6,982 nucleotides of DNA from Clostridiales bacterium (GTDB taxonomy: Bacteria; Bacillota; Clostridia; Lachnospirales; WQUN01): assembly GCA_031269415.1 (NCBI GenBank), contig JAISZF010000181.1, forward strand, positions 1-6,982, read 5' to 3'. Below, one piece after another: positions 1-6,982 of the stretch; positions within the stretch are counted from its first letter, which is position 1, and every line of letters begins with the position of its first letter. Under the pieces are notes generated by a model that was given only the letters and a program-made list of their open reading frames with translations, did not search any database and was not told where the DNA came from. The translations under genes and the position numbers were made by a program.

Positions 1-247
1 GTCGATTTATAATCTTTATCAGAACTTTAAGTGTTTGAATAGCGAATCTGTTTTCCTTTTGTTTTTATTGGATTTTGTTGTTGATTCGACGGTTTTAGAC
101 ATTTGTAAGTGGAGCCTGCGATGTCACTTGCGTCTGGCTTTTCGCTTCGTGACAAGCATACCGCGACTGCTGAGTTTTGCTCTATTCAAAATTCAGAAAA
201 TCCCTTTCAATTGGATTATTAAGTGAACCAGCCGTTATGATATTCAA

Positions 248-280
248 GCGTGGCGGCAGGTTTATCAGCCGCCGCCATGC
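248..280 (+). repeat. Inverted repeat 1 (10-bp stem, 13-nt loop)
   Basis: The left arm GCGTGGCGGC (248-257) pairs with the right arm GCCGCCATGC (271-280). As plus-strand RNA the stem is unbroken, with one G-U wobble (250/278). On the minus strand that pair becomes a C-A mismatch. No T-tract follows on either strand, so on its own it is not a typical intrinsic terminator. Confidence 0.65.
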
Positions 281-291
281 GCGCGCGGGCC

Positions 292-344
292 ATAGACGTT
301 CACGCGATCAAACACCGCCACGCGTGAGCGTCTATATAATTTTT
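292..344 (+). terminator. Inverted repeat 2 with T-tract; possible plus-strand terminator
   Basis: The arms are ATAGACGTTCACGCG (292-306) and CGCGTGAGCGTCTAT (321-335). They form a 15-bp stem with one G-U wobble on the plus strand and a 14-nt loop. Four bases later come five T (340-344). The polarity (wobble tolerated and T-tract on plus) suits a transcript entering from the left and converging on the A2M gene. The gap between stem and T-tract makes it a non-ideal terminator. On the minus strand no T-tract follows, so it is not a clear terminator for A2M. Confidence 0.4.
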
Positions 345-357
345 CGGAGGAGTATCT

Positions 358-390
358 ACGCGGTTTTCCCCGAGGCGCGCAAAACCACGT
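358..390 (-). repeat. Inverted repeat 3 (10-bp stem, 13-nt loop)
   Basis: The arms are ACGCGGTTTT (358-367) and AAAACCACGT (381-390). The one imperfect pair (361/387) is C-A on the plus strand but G-U on the minus strand, so the stem is unbroken in minus-strand RNA. It lies 134-166 nt past the A2M stop and could stabilise or end that transcript, though the next bases on the minus strand carry no T-tract. Confidence 0.45.
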
Positions 391-523
391 TCTTCTTCAT
401 CTTGCGTGAATCCGTAGTATTTACCCCCTCCCCGGAAATACACTTGCATTATACGATATTTCGCTATTGCTTTCAAGGCGAACGGATAATACCCGCAAAA
501 TTTATCAGCGTAAGAATTGTCCC

Positions 524-3500
524 TTATTTGGAAGCCCCCCACGGATGATCAACCACAAAATCCCGGCTGATATACGCGCGCTCAACAACCGCGTCGTCAG
601 GGCTTATTTTGATTACCCTGTATCGTATATCGCCCGGCGGGTTTTCCCCGTCATAGAATACATTTATGTCCACAAGCTGCTTTTCGAGATAATTAACGGT
701 ATAATCGCCGACGGTGTTTATTATGCGCGTGAAGCGCATATTGCCGGGCACGCGATCGCGGATTGTATAATTCCCCGCGGGGCTGTCTTTCGGTAATGTC
801 ACATTAAACACAATATCATAGAGGTTGTCGCTTCCGGTCACATGGCTGACTGTCTTTTCAAGTCCGATAATGTTCTGTGAGGCGAGCAGATCCGTCGCCC
901 TTCCGCTGTAGGAGATATTGAGAGACACTGAACCCTCCACGGGTTTCACAATCATGCTCTTAAAACTCTCGGAGGATATGGATTTCGAATAAGCCTCCAG
1001 TCCCTCTAAGCGGATTGTTTCCGTACCGCTGTCGAGGTTAAAGCGTGTTTCCGTAACCAGCTCGTCTAACGGCCCGGATTTCCTTATGAAATTGACTCGC
1101 TCGCAGACGTCGCTTACATATTTATTCCGCACGTGAGTTATCAAATACTCTTCGGCAGCCACTGGATCCAGCGACGTATTGATATAGAACGTCAGCGTGT
1201 CCGCCAGTTCCAGATCGCCGCTTCCCGCATACGGCTCAAACAGCGATCGGGCTTTGTCATCCGCCCCAATCGCGCAATAGGCCGCCGTATACAGGAGTTT
1301 CCTCATGCCCGAATCAGCGTCGTTCGAGTTTTTGAGTTCCTCAACCTGTTTGTCGATTTCATTCAATACGGCTTCGGAAATCGCCGCCTGAAGCAGATAA
1401 CCCGCGGCGCGGTTCAACTCAAACGCGCTGTTGCTGGAGGGCGGCGCGGGCAATCCGCCGTCATACATACCCAATGTTTCGCGGACATAGTCGCCGGCCA
1501 GGCTTTTGTCTATGAGTTCCGGAAAGGCCGCCGCGAATCTGGCGGTATATATCGGTTCCCCCGAACCGTAGAGCTGCTCGGGTATGCCGTTATTCCAGGC
1601 GATTTCATCCTTCAGCCGTGACATGCGGGTGTTTTCGCCATCCACGCTCATATAATCGGCCGCGAAAGCCGAAGCGGCCATTTGATCTGTGCGCGCCGCC
1701 GACTGGGACAGCATTTCATTGAGGATATCCAGTATAAACGCGTAATCCGCGTTATACAGCGAAAAATTCACCGGGGATTCGATAGGCGCCACCGCGGGCA
1801 TCTGAGGATATTCAAGCGATAGGGTTTTAACCGCGCGCAGGTTCAGGCGGACGCCGGTATTGCCTACATGGAAAGTCTTTTCAAGCGTGTCCGTATACGC
1901 GTCAGCCCCGCCTGTAAACGTACCCATGGTCGCCGACACGTTCAGCGTGTAGTCGCCGGTTTCCAATACGCCCAAATCAAACGAAACCGCGCCGGCTTGC
2001 GATATTTTCTCGCTGAGCAGCGTTTCTTCTCCCCTTTTGAGTTCGTATGTGTATGAAACAGGGCTTTCGCCATAGATATATTCCGCGCCGTGAGGCTTGA
2101 CGACAGGGTTGACGTGATCGCCCCGCACAAATTCATCGGCCAGGATTAAGTCCACATAAAAGGGCAGTGAGGCGACGATACCGCTCTGTCCGGAACCCGC
2201 GAAGTAATCCATGCTGACAGCGTGCGAAGTAACCCTCCAGCGGGTGACTGCGTCCGTGAACTTTATAGACAGTTTCGCCTTGCCGGAAAGGTCCGTTTCC
2301 ACTGTTTCAAAGACAGGGTTATCCTTGAAATCCTTGCGTATATTGTTCTGAACGACGCCGGAGCCGCTGTCCAGCGCTTCTTCGGCAACCGTCCGCGTCA
2401 GTTTGCCATACGAGGTGTATATGCCGAAATTGGGCCGGTATTTCGCTGTGCTTCGATACAATTCGTCCAAAAAATCCATGGCGAAACGCGTTCCGACCGC
2501 AAAGGCCGCGTCGTCGACGATGCTGATATTTACAATCGCCTGCTTTGGGCTGCCGTTTTGATCCGTGACCGTTATATCCAACAGCGCCTCACCGCCGGGC
2601 TCGTATTGCTCCTTGTCGGGTTTGATTTCTACATTCAGCTTCTGATCCGAAGGGTCGAACCGTACTGTCAGCGGCATCTGAGCCGGATAGACGCGTTTCC
2701 CGTCAAAATAAGCTCCGAAAACCCGGACGGAATACATGCAGTCCTCTGAGAAAGTTATCGGCGAGTTATTGGGGGGATTAACGTCAGCCGACAGTATGCC
2801 GTCGTTTGTCAGCACGGATAATACACGGCCGTCTTCGCTTGTGTCCCCGTTCATGCGAATTACCGCCGTTTCACCCAGCTTCAGGGCGTTCGACTTCTTC
2901 ATGAGCTCAAGGGTATAACCCTCGGCATGCGGATCAGCGTAGCCTGAAAGCTCAATATTGAAAGAAATCTCTCTGCCGTTTCTGTCTTTATAGGAAACGA
3001 CACCATAATAAGAAGTTTCCGGGCCGGAGCTTTGCGGCAGACCGGTGATCGCCAGCTTGCCGTTCCTTGTGGAAAGCACGCGGGTTTCGATGATACTTTC
3101 GGATGTATTGTACCTGTATTCGGGTATGGTTTGGCTTAATATATAGTCATAGCGCTCGCCGGTTATTTCCTTCGTATGTTTTACTTCCTTTATTGCCAGG
3201 GAAAAATCCAAATCCACAGGATCGCCCCGATACATGTCCGGCGAATAAAGGTCCGCGTCCGCGGAAATATAGGCTCTTTCAATAGCGTCTCGGTCTATGG
3301 CGCTGGATGTAAAATCTATGGATTTATCCGGCAGCGTTTCGTACTCCAGCATTATATCTGAATTCAGCACAACGAACGGGGCGGAATAAATCTGTGAATA
3401 ATCCTCGGCGCCGCGAGTGACAATCTGGACTCCGTTCATGTAAGGCGCTTGGCTCTTATCGCCCTTGAGCGTCAAGGAAACGGAAGCCAGTCCGTTTTCA

Positions 3501-5344
3501 TCGGATATAACCGTTTGCGCGAGCGAAAGAAACATACTTGTGTTAAGCTCCATTTCGACGCCGGGCGCGGGCGCTCCGTCATAGGCGGCGACGCTGATAT
3601 TTACCTCCGGTTTTTCACCGGCAAAATAGACGTGCCTGTCGGTTTCGGCGTTTATTATATATTTATCCTTGTTGTATTCCGCGAATGACACCGGGGCTGA
3701 CATAAGCTCCTCACCGTTTATCCTGACATGAATCACATCGCCGCCGCTCATGCCCTCCACGGGGAACGTATGCGAGAAACCGCCGTATTTATCCGTTTTA
3801 ACCGGCACTGTTTCCATATCGCCCAAACTCAGGGTTATCTCATCCGACGCGTTCAACCGGTAAACGGAATTCACCTCGCGGATAACGCCGAACACGTTAA
3901 TGGAGTCATTGGCGTGATACACGTCCCGATCAGTATAGATATAGTGATAGAATTTTTCGGCCAGGCTTATTTCCGGCTTTTCATACGCGAAGGCGCTGTA
4001 CACGAATACCGGGGCGTCCCTATACTGAATGGTAACCGGCGACATTTCCGCAGAAGTAATGTGTACCAGAGCCTTTCCGTCCGCGCCAGTAACCGTGCGG
4101 TCATTCCGCTTGTTTATTGATGCCCCGACAGCGGGTTCCCCGGTGGACGTGTCGTTAATCCAGAAACACATGTCGCCGGAAATGGATAATGTATAAACGG
4201 ACAGTCTGTTAACCTGAACCAATTTGTTAAGCGAGAGGTCGCCTGCGGAAAAATGTATCAGATAGTAGCCTTCGGGCGGTGAGGGATAGCTGAAGTATCC
4301 GTCGAACGGCGCGGTTGTTGATTCCGCGGGCACAAACAATGTGACGGCTTCGCTTTCGACCAGTTTGAGGCTGCCCGATACGGCGTTTTTATTGACTTCA
4401 TAATAATTCGCGAAGACGGCGGGATCTGTTAACTGATAGATATCCACAGTGAATTCCTGGGTTTTATACCGCTCGCTTAGCAGGAATCGGATGATTATAT
4501 CCTCTCCGGGCAAAAAATTCTCATATACGCCGTCGTATAAACTGACATCCCTGATATGGCTGTCCGAACGCTCCGTATTAAAGACGATCTTATATGTTCT
4601 GTCCAGAGGATTGCCGTTCTCGTCCGTAAGATCGCCGTCTATGGTAACGGTATATCTGGTATCGTATTTCAGCGATTCCGGAATGAACAGAGCTTTAGAT
4701 CCGTCCGCAGAAAAGTTTCCGTTAACGGGCGGATCAATATTGAAATATTCCTTCCAGTTCTCGTCGGGCGGTGCGCTGAAATTGATCTCTATGCCCGTAT
4801 TGACAGGGACATCCGTTGAACCCTCATCGTCATTGTCAAACGCGAATCCCGGAGTTGACGACACGATTGTAAACCCCGGCTCCGTCTGAAAGGCGAATGA
4901 AGCGGGCTGTTTCCCTTCGGGTGAATATACGATGTTATAGACACGGTTTACAACCAGCGGATCCTCGAAATTCAGCTCATAAGCCCCCTCATTGTTTGAG
5001 GAATCAATGATGTTGAAACTCTCGCCTGTTTTAACGGATATAGAACTCTCAAGCCGGCCGCGATCAATCCGGACGGCCGGCTGAATCAGAAACGGCGAGT
5101 CAATGGCCACGCCCTGATCTGTGAGGCTTAGCGGGGTGATCCGAATGTCGTACAAAGCGGACTCATCAGAGACTTGATCGGGCTGCCGCGTTACGTTTAC
5201 GCCCGCCGCGGGGGAGCCGGTTTGCCCGGAGTCGGCGATCGATATGCTTTTTGCCCCGCGCCACATAATAAACGCCCCGCCCACTACCGACAATGAAACC
5301 ACGAAGATCAGAATCAGAAAAAGCCATTTGCGTTTAGGCGACAT
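524..5344 (-). CDS. Alpha-2-macroglobulin family protein, membrane-anchored, thioester motif lost
   Basis: This is a large extracytoplasmic protein of the bacterial A2M family, whose members are proposed to trap proteases at the cell envelope. Visible layout: basic start M-S-P-K-R-K then a hydrophobic helix (residues 7-28) with no lipobox Cys; a beta domain about 65-155; a Big_5-type Ig-like domain about 159-258; MG2-like domain from about 461 (Y-T-D-R-D-V-Y at 470-476); MG3-like from about 560; bait-region-domain-like segment about 902-960 (Y-E-P-G-G then S-I-V-D-D-A-A-F); a short bait-like link about 964-1003; A2M core with T-R-W (1034-1036), P-F-Y-V (1061-1064) and R-G-D (1074-1076); helical thioester-domain-like region about 1195-1440; C-terminal beta region to 1606. 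The thioester site reads A-R-T-D-Q (1217-1221), so the reactive Cys is absent. Only four Cys exist (393, 869, 1357, 1414). The ATG is chosen for its Shine-Dalgarno AAAGGAG 6 nt upstream and the signal anchor right after it. The ORF is unbroken. Domain edges are estimates by eye; protease trapping is family knowledge, and without the thioester the mechanism is open. Confidence 0.93.
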   Translation of the reverse strand: MSPKRKWLFLILIFVVSLSVVGGAFIMWRGAKSISIADSGQTGSPAAGVNVTRQPDQVSDESALYDIRITPLSLTDQGVAIDSPFLIQPAVRIDRGRLESSISVKTGESFNIIDSSNNEGAYELNFEDPLVVNRVYNIVYSPEGKQPASFAFQTEPGFTIVSSTPGFAFDNDDEGSTDVPVNTGIEINFSAPPDENWKEYFNIDPPVNGNFSADGSKALFIPESLKYDTRYTVTIDGDLTDENGNPLDRTYKIVFNTERSDSHIRDVSLYDGVYENFLPGEDIIIRFLLSERYKTQEFTVDIYQLTDPAVFANYYEVNKNAVSGSLKLVESEAVTLFVPAESTTAPFDGYFSYPSPPEGYYLIHFSAGDLSLNKLVQVNRLSVYTLSISGDMCFWINDTSTGEPAVGASINKRNDRTVTGADGKALVHITSAEMSPVTIQYRDAPVFVYSAFAYEKPEISLAEKFYHYIYTDRDVYHANDSINVFGVIREVNSVYRLNASDEITLSLGDMETVPVKTDKYGGFSHTFPVEGMSGGDVIHVRINGEELMSAPVSFAEYNKDKYIINAETDRHVYFAGEKPEVNISVAAYDGAPAPGVEMELNTSMFLSLAQTVISDENGLASVSLTLKGDKSQAPYMNGVQIVTRGAEDYSQIYSAPFVVLNSDIMLEYETLPDKSIDFTSSAIDRDAIERAYISADADLYSPDMYRGDPVDLDFSLAIKEVKHTKEITGERYDYILSQTIPEYRYNTSESIIETRVLSTRNGKLAITGLPQSSGPETSYYGVVSYKDRNGREISFNIELSGYADPHAEGYTLELMKKSNALKLGETAVIRMNGDTSEDGRVLSVLTNDGILSADVNPPNNSPITFSEDCMYSVRVFGAYFDGKRVYPAQMPLTVRFDPSDQKLNVEIKPDKEQYEPGGEALLDITVTDQNGSPKQAIVNISIVDDAAFAVGTRFAMDFLDELYRSTAKYRPNFGIYTSYGKLTRTVAEEALDSGSGVVQNNIRKDFKDNPVFETVETDLSGKAKLSIKFTDAVTRWRVTSHAVSMDYFAGSGQSGIVASLPFYVDLILADEFVRGDHVNPVVKPHGAEYIYGESPVSYTYELKRGEETLLSEKISQAGAVSFDLGVLETGDYTLNVSATMGTFTGGADAYTDTLEKTFHVGNTGVRLNLRAVKTLSLEYPQMPAVAPIESPVNFSLYNADYAFILDILNEMLSQSAARTDQMAASAFAADYMSVDGENTRMSRLKDEIAWNNGIPEQLYGSGEPIYTARFAAAFPELIDKSLAGDYVRETLGMYDGGLPAPPSSNSAFELNRAAGYLLQAAISEAVLNEIDKQVEELKNSNDADSGMRKLLYTAAYCAIGADDKARSLFEPYAGSGDLELADTLTFYINTSLDPVAAEEYLITHVRNKYVSDVCERVNFIRKSGPLDELVTETRFNLDSGTETIRLEGLEAYSKSISSESFKSMIVKPVEGSVSLNISYSGRATDLLASQNIIGLEKTVSHVTGSDNLYDIVFNVTLPKDSPAGNYTIRDRVPGNMRFTRIINTVGDYTVNYLEKQLVDINVFYDGENPPGDIRYRVIKISPDDAVVERAYISRDFVVDHPWGASK

Positions 5345-5350
5345 TTTCCG

Positions 5351-5357
5351 CTCCTTT
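5351..5357 (-). promoter_or_regulatory. Shine-Dalgarno of the A2M gene
   Basis: On the minus strand this reads AAAGGAG and ends 6 nt before the ATG at 5344-5342. It is a near-consensus ribosome binding site with good spacing and fixes the start of the A2M gene. Confidence 0.85.
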
Positions 5358-5375
5358 CACACGAATTTTTGCATA

Positions 5376-5404
5376 ATTATATAATATACACGCCATTAAC
5401 GCAA
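5376..5404 (-). promoter_or_regulatory. Candidate sigma-A/sigma-70 promoter for the A2M gene, overlapping the feoB 3' end
   Basis: On the minus strand a -35 TTGCGT (5404-5399) and a perfect -10 TATAAT (5381-5376) are separated by exactly 17 nt. The -35 covers the last two sense codons of feoB and the spacer contains its stop codon. Initiation would fall near 5369, leaving a leader of about 25 nt that contains the Shine-Dalgarno. The gap is AT-rich and holds no hairpin, so read-through from feoB is also possible. The -35 matches consensus at four of six positions, so this is a good candidate that is not proven. Confidence 0.55.
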
Positions 5405-6982
5405 TACTCTTGCGAATTGATAAAACACCATAGCGGCGGCGTATGCGGCGCCGGTTTGAAAAACCACCAGTCTCAAGGCGTCCGCCGCGGAGCCTAACTC
5501 CCGTTTTACAACGGCGACGGCTGCAACGCAGGGGGTATAGAGCAGCGTGAATATTAAAAATGACACCGCCGATAGGGGAGTGAAGATGTCGCTTAAACTC
5601 CCTTCGCCCAACAGTACCGTCAGCGAGCTGACAACGGCTTCCTTAGCCGTGAATCCAACAATTAACGCCGTCGGCGCGCGCCAGTCCGTAAAGCCCAGCG
5701 GCCTGAAGAGCGGGGCAATGCGCTTGCCGATGCTCGCCAGCATGCTTTGCCCGCTGTCTGCCATCATATTGAATCGGAAGTCGAATGTTTGCAGGAACCA
5801 TACCACAATGGATATGAGTAATATAATCGTAAACGCCCGGGAAATAAAATCCTTGGATTTCATCCATATAAGCTGCCTCGTGCTTTTAGCTGAGGGAATA
5901 CGATACGGCGGCAGTTCCATCAGAAACGGCGACGACTTGCCCGTATATGTTGTTTTGTTCATTAAGAATCCATATAGTATGCCCAGGAGTATACCCGTAA
6001 CATACAGCCCCAGCATGACAAAAGCGCCATGATCAGGAAAGAACGCGGCGATAAAGACGGCGTAAATCGGCAGTTTAGCGCTGCAGGATATAAAGGGTAT
6101 AAGCGAGATGGTCATGCGCTTATCGCGCTCGCTGCCCAGGGTTCGCGACGCCATTATCGCGGGAACGGAACAGCCGAACCCGATGAGGAGCGGCACGAAC
6201 GAACGGCCGGATAAGCCTATCTTGCGCAGGAATCTGTCCATAACGAACGCGACCCGCGCCATATACCCGCTGTCTTCCAATATTGACAGGAAGAAGAACA
6301 ATACCGCTATAATGGGCAAAAACGCCAGAATGCTGCCGATACCCGTTAAAATGCCGTCCACCGCTAAGGAGCGCATGGCGGGGTTGACGTCCATCGCGAT
6401 TAACGCGTTATTAACCATTAACGTTATATATTCAATAGCCGCGGCCAGCAATCCGCTCAAGAACCGCCCGATTACATTAAAACTGAGCCAGAATATCAGA
6501 AGCATGACGCAGAGAAAAATGGGCAAACTGAATATTTTGTGCGTTAATATACCATCAATGGCGACCGAACGCAGTTGTCCCTTGGTCTCCCTCACTTTGC
6601 TCACCGATTCCGAACAAACCCTTTCGATATAAGCGTAGCGCATATCCGCCAGCGCCGCGTCGCTCTGCGTATCTGTTTCACGTTCCATTTCGCTGATCGT
6701 ACGCCTTAAGATATCCAGCTCGTTTTCAGTTAAATTCAGTCTGCTCATCAAAGGTTCGTCGCCCTCTATAATCTTCGACGCGGCGAACCTGGCCGGTATG
6801 CCCGCCGCTATCGCGTGATCCTCTATCATGTGGGCGGCGGAATGAATAGCCCTGTGTACCGCGCCTGAACAAAAATCCCTGCGCGTCGGGGTTCTGTGAT
6901 TTCTTACGCATTTGACGATCATATCCGATAAGATCTCAATGCCTTCGTTTTTAGCGGCGGATATCGGAGTGAACGGCACACC
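5396..6982 (-). CDS. feoB: Ferrous iron transport protein B, C-terminal part (5' end beyond the window)
   Basis: FeoB is the inner-membrane transporter for Fe(II), with a cytosolic GTPase domain fused to a polytopic channel. The frame is open through the right edge, and the first visible codon is Gly, giving G-V-P-F-T-P-I-S-A-A-K. The S-A-A-K (visible residues 8-11) is the G5 loop of the GTPase, so G1-G4, roughly 140 residues, lie outside. The GTG at 6979 is therefore an internal Val and not a start. A helical linker follows, with K-I-I-E-G-D near residues 70-75. The first membrane helix begins near 150. L-E-D-S-G-Y-M-A-R (235-243), G-C-S-V-P-A-I-M (C271), S-C-S-A-K-L-P-I-Y (C300), F-T-A-K-E-A (444-449) and T-P-C-V-A (C485) are FeoB Gate and FeoB_C signatures. 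The C-terminus is complete and lacks the Cys-rich tail known from enterobacterial FeoB. No frameshift is seen. feoA is not in view; if present it would lie upstream. No Fur or DtxR site is visible because the promoter is outside. Confidence 0.97.
   Translation of the reverse strand, partial: GVPFTPISAAKNEGIEILSDMIVKCVRNHRTPTRRDFCSGAVHRAIHSAAHMIEDHAIAAGIPARFAASKIIEGDEPLMSRLNLTENELDILRRTISEMERETDTQSDAALADMRYAYIERVCSESVSKVRETKGQLRSVAIDGILTHKIFSLPIFLCVMLLIFWLSFNVIGRFLSGLLAAAIEYITLMVNNALIAMDVNPAMRSLAVDGILTGIGSILAFLPIIAVLFFFLSILEDSGYMARVAFVMDRFLRKIGLSGRSFVPLLIGFGCSVPAIMASRTLGSERDKRMTISLIPFISCSAKLPIYAVFIAAFFPDHGAFVMLGLYVTGILLGILYGFLMNKTTYTGKSSPFLMELPPYRIPSAKSTRQLIWMKSKDFISRAFTIILLISIVVWFLQTFDFRFNMMADSGQSMLASIGKRIAPLFRPLGFTDWRAPTALIVGFTAKEAVVSSLTVLLGEGSLSDIFTPLSAVSFLIFTLLYTPCVAAVAVVKRELGSAADALRLVVFQTGAAYAAAMVFYQFARVLR

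Larger units (their letters stand above)
1..523. other. Flank without a convincing gene, downstream of the A2M gene
   Basis: No ORF here has both a ribosome binding site and a recognisable product. Positions 1-226 are AT-rich (about 37% GC by hand count), with T-rich runs on the plus strand around 50-80. Positions 241-300 rise to about 65% GC. One plus-strand frame is open from the left edge (position 2) to a TGA at 224-226 and could be the last 74 codons of a convergent gene, but its product (Leu/Phe-rich, ending I-P-F-N-W-I-I-K) resembles nothing I know. From 248 to 389 the region holds strong inverted repeats, listed separately. No tRNA, rRNA or transposase is seen. Confidence 0.6.

Noticed and set aside
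19..102. Minus-strand 27-residue Lys-rich ORF (M-S-K-T-V... ending H-L-K-F)
   Set aside because: It has no ribosome binding site, and the Lys/Asn richness is what an A-rich strand gives by chance.
123..153. GTCAC/GTGAC inverted repeat as a possible RNA element or part of a tRNA
   Set aside because: The arms are only 5 bp with a 21-nt loop, and no tRNA T-arm or acceptor pairing could be found around it.
300..542. Minus-strand ORF of 80 codons from a GTG (or 49 from the ATG at 447-449) overlapping the A2M 3' end
   Set aside because: There is no Shine-Dalgarno at either start, the product is not recognisable, and its last codons lie within inverted repeat 2, so the sequence there is better explained by the hairpin than by coding.
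2117..2125. R-G-D tripeptide (residues 1074-1076) as an integrin-type adhesion motif
   Set aside because: It sits at the position where A2M-family proteins usually have R-G-D or R-G-E after the PF motif, so it is a structural family feature.
4449..4889. Plus-strand ORF of 146 codons, with similar ones at 1133-1621, 2222-2749 and 3728-4120
   Set aside because: They are antisense to the intact A2M ORF, have no recognisable domains or ribosome binding sites, and are expected by chance opposite a long gene.
5357..5374. Five-codon leader ORF (M-Q-K-F-V) ending at the A2M Shine-Dalgarno
   Set aside because: It has no ribosome binding site of its own, and its ATG lies upstream of the start expected from the candidate promoter.
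6108..6632. Plus-strand ORF of 174 codons opposite feoB, and another at 5547-6032
   Set aside because: These are shadows of feoB; the FeoB motifs in the minus frame account for the coding signal.

Overview
The window holds two minus-strand genes and a 523-base flank without a convincing gene. From right to left, which is the direction of transcription, they are: the 3' part of feoB (membrane ferrous-iron transporter, cut by the right edge), a 51-base gap, a very long single ORF for a membrane-anchored alpha-2-macroglobulin (A2M) family protein (1606 residues), and then the flank down to position 1. FeoB is certain from its signature motifs. The A2M assignment is firm at family level, from its MG-type beta domains, the A2M core with its T-x-W and PF...RGD landmarks, a helical thioester-domain-like region and a C-terminal beta region.

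The A2M protein is the main object of interest. Where thioester-bearing relatives carry G-C-x-E-Q, this one reads A-R-T-D-Q (residues 1217-1221). The cysteine is arginine and the glutamate is aspartate, so no thioester can form. The N-terminus is a basic stretch plus one hydrophobic helix with no lipobox cysteine, so the protein should be anchored as a signal-anchor protein and not as a lipoprotein. No penicillin-binding protein 1C gene, the usual partner of bacterial A2Ms, follows it within the window.

The feoB to A2M junction carries a strong Shine-Dalgarno sequence and a good sigma-A/sigma-70-type promoter whose -35 lies inside the last codons of feoB. No terminator is visible between the genes. 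A2M could therefore be made both from its own promoter and by read-through from feoB.

The left flank has two parts. Positions 1-226 are AT-rich (about 37% GC by hand count). Positions about 248-389 are GC-rich and hold three clear inverted repeats with 13-14 nt loops. Two of these can also pair with each other through a 9-nt complement. The second has a T-tract on the plus strand and may be a terminator for something entering from the left.

Organism: a bacterium of moderate GC with strong AAAGGAG-type ribosome binding, a G-domain-containing FeoB and an A2M without a lipobox. This would suit an anaerobic Firmicute (Clostridia-like), but that is an inference and the sequence does not prove it. 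I see no CRISPR array, tRNA, rRNA, insertion sequence or recognisable defence system, and nothing that demands a wholly new system.
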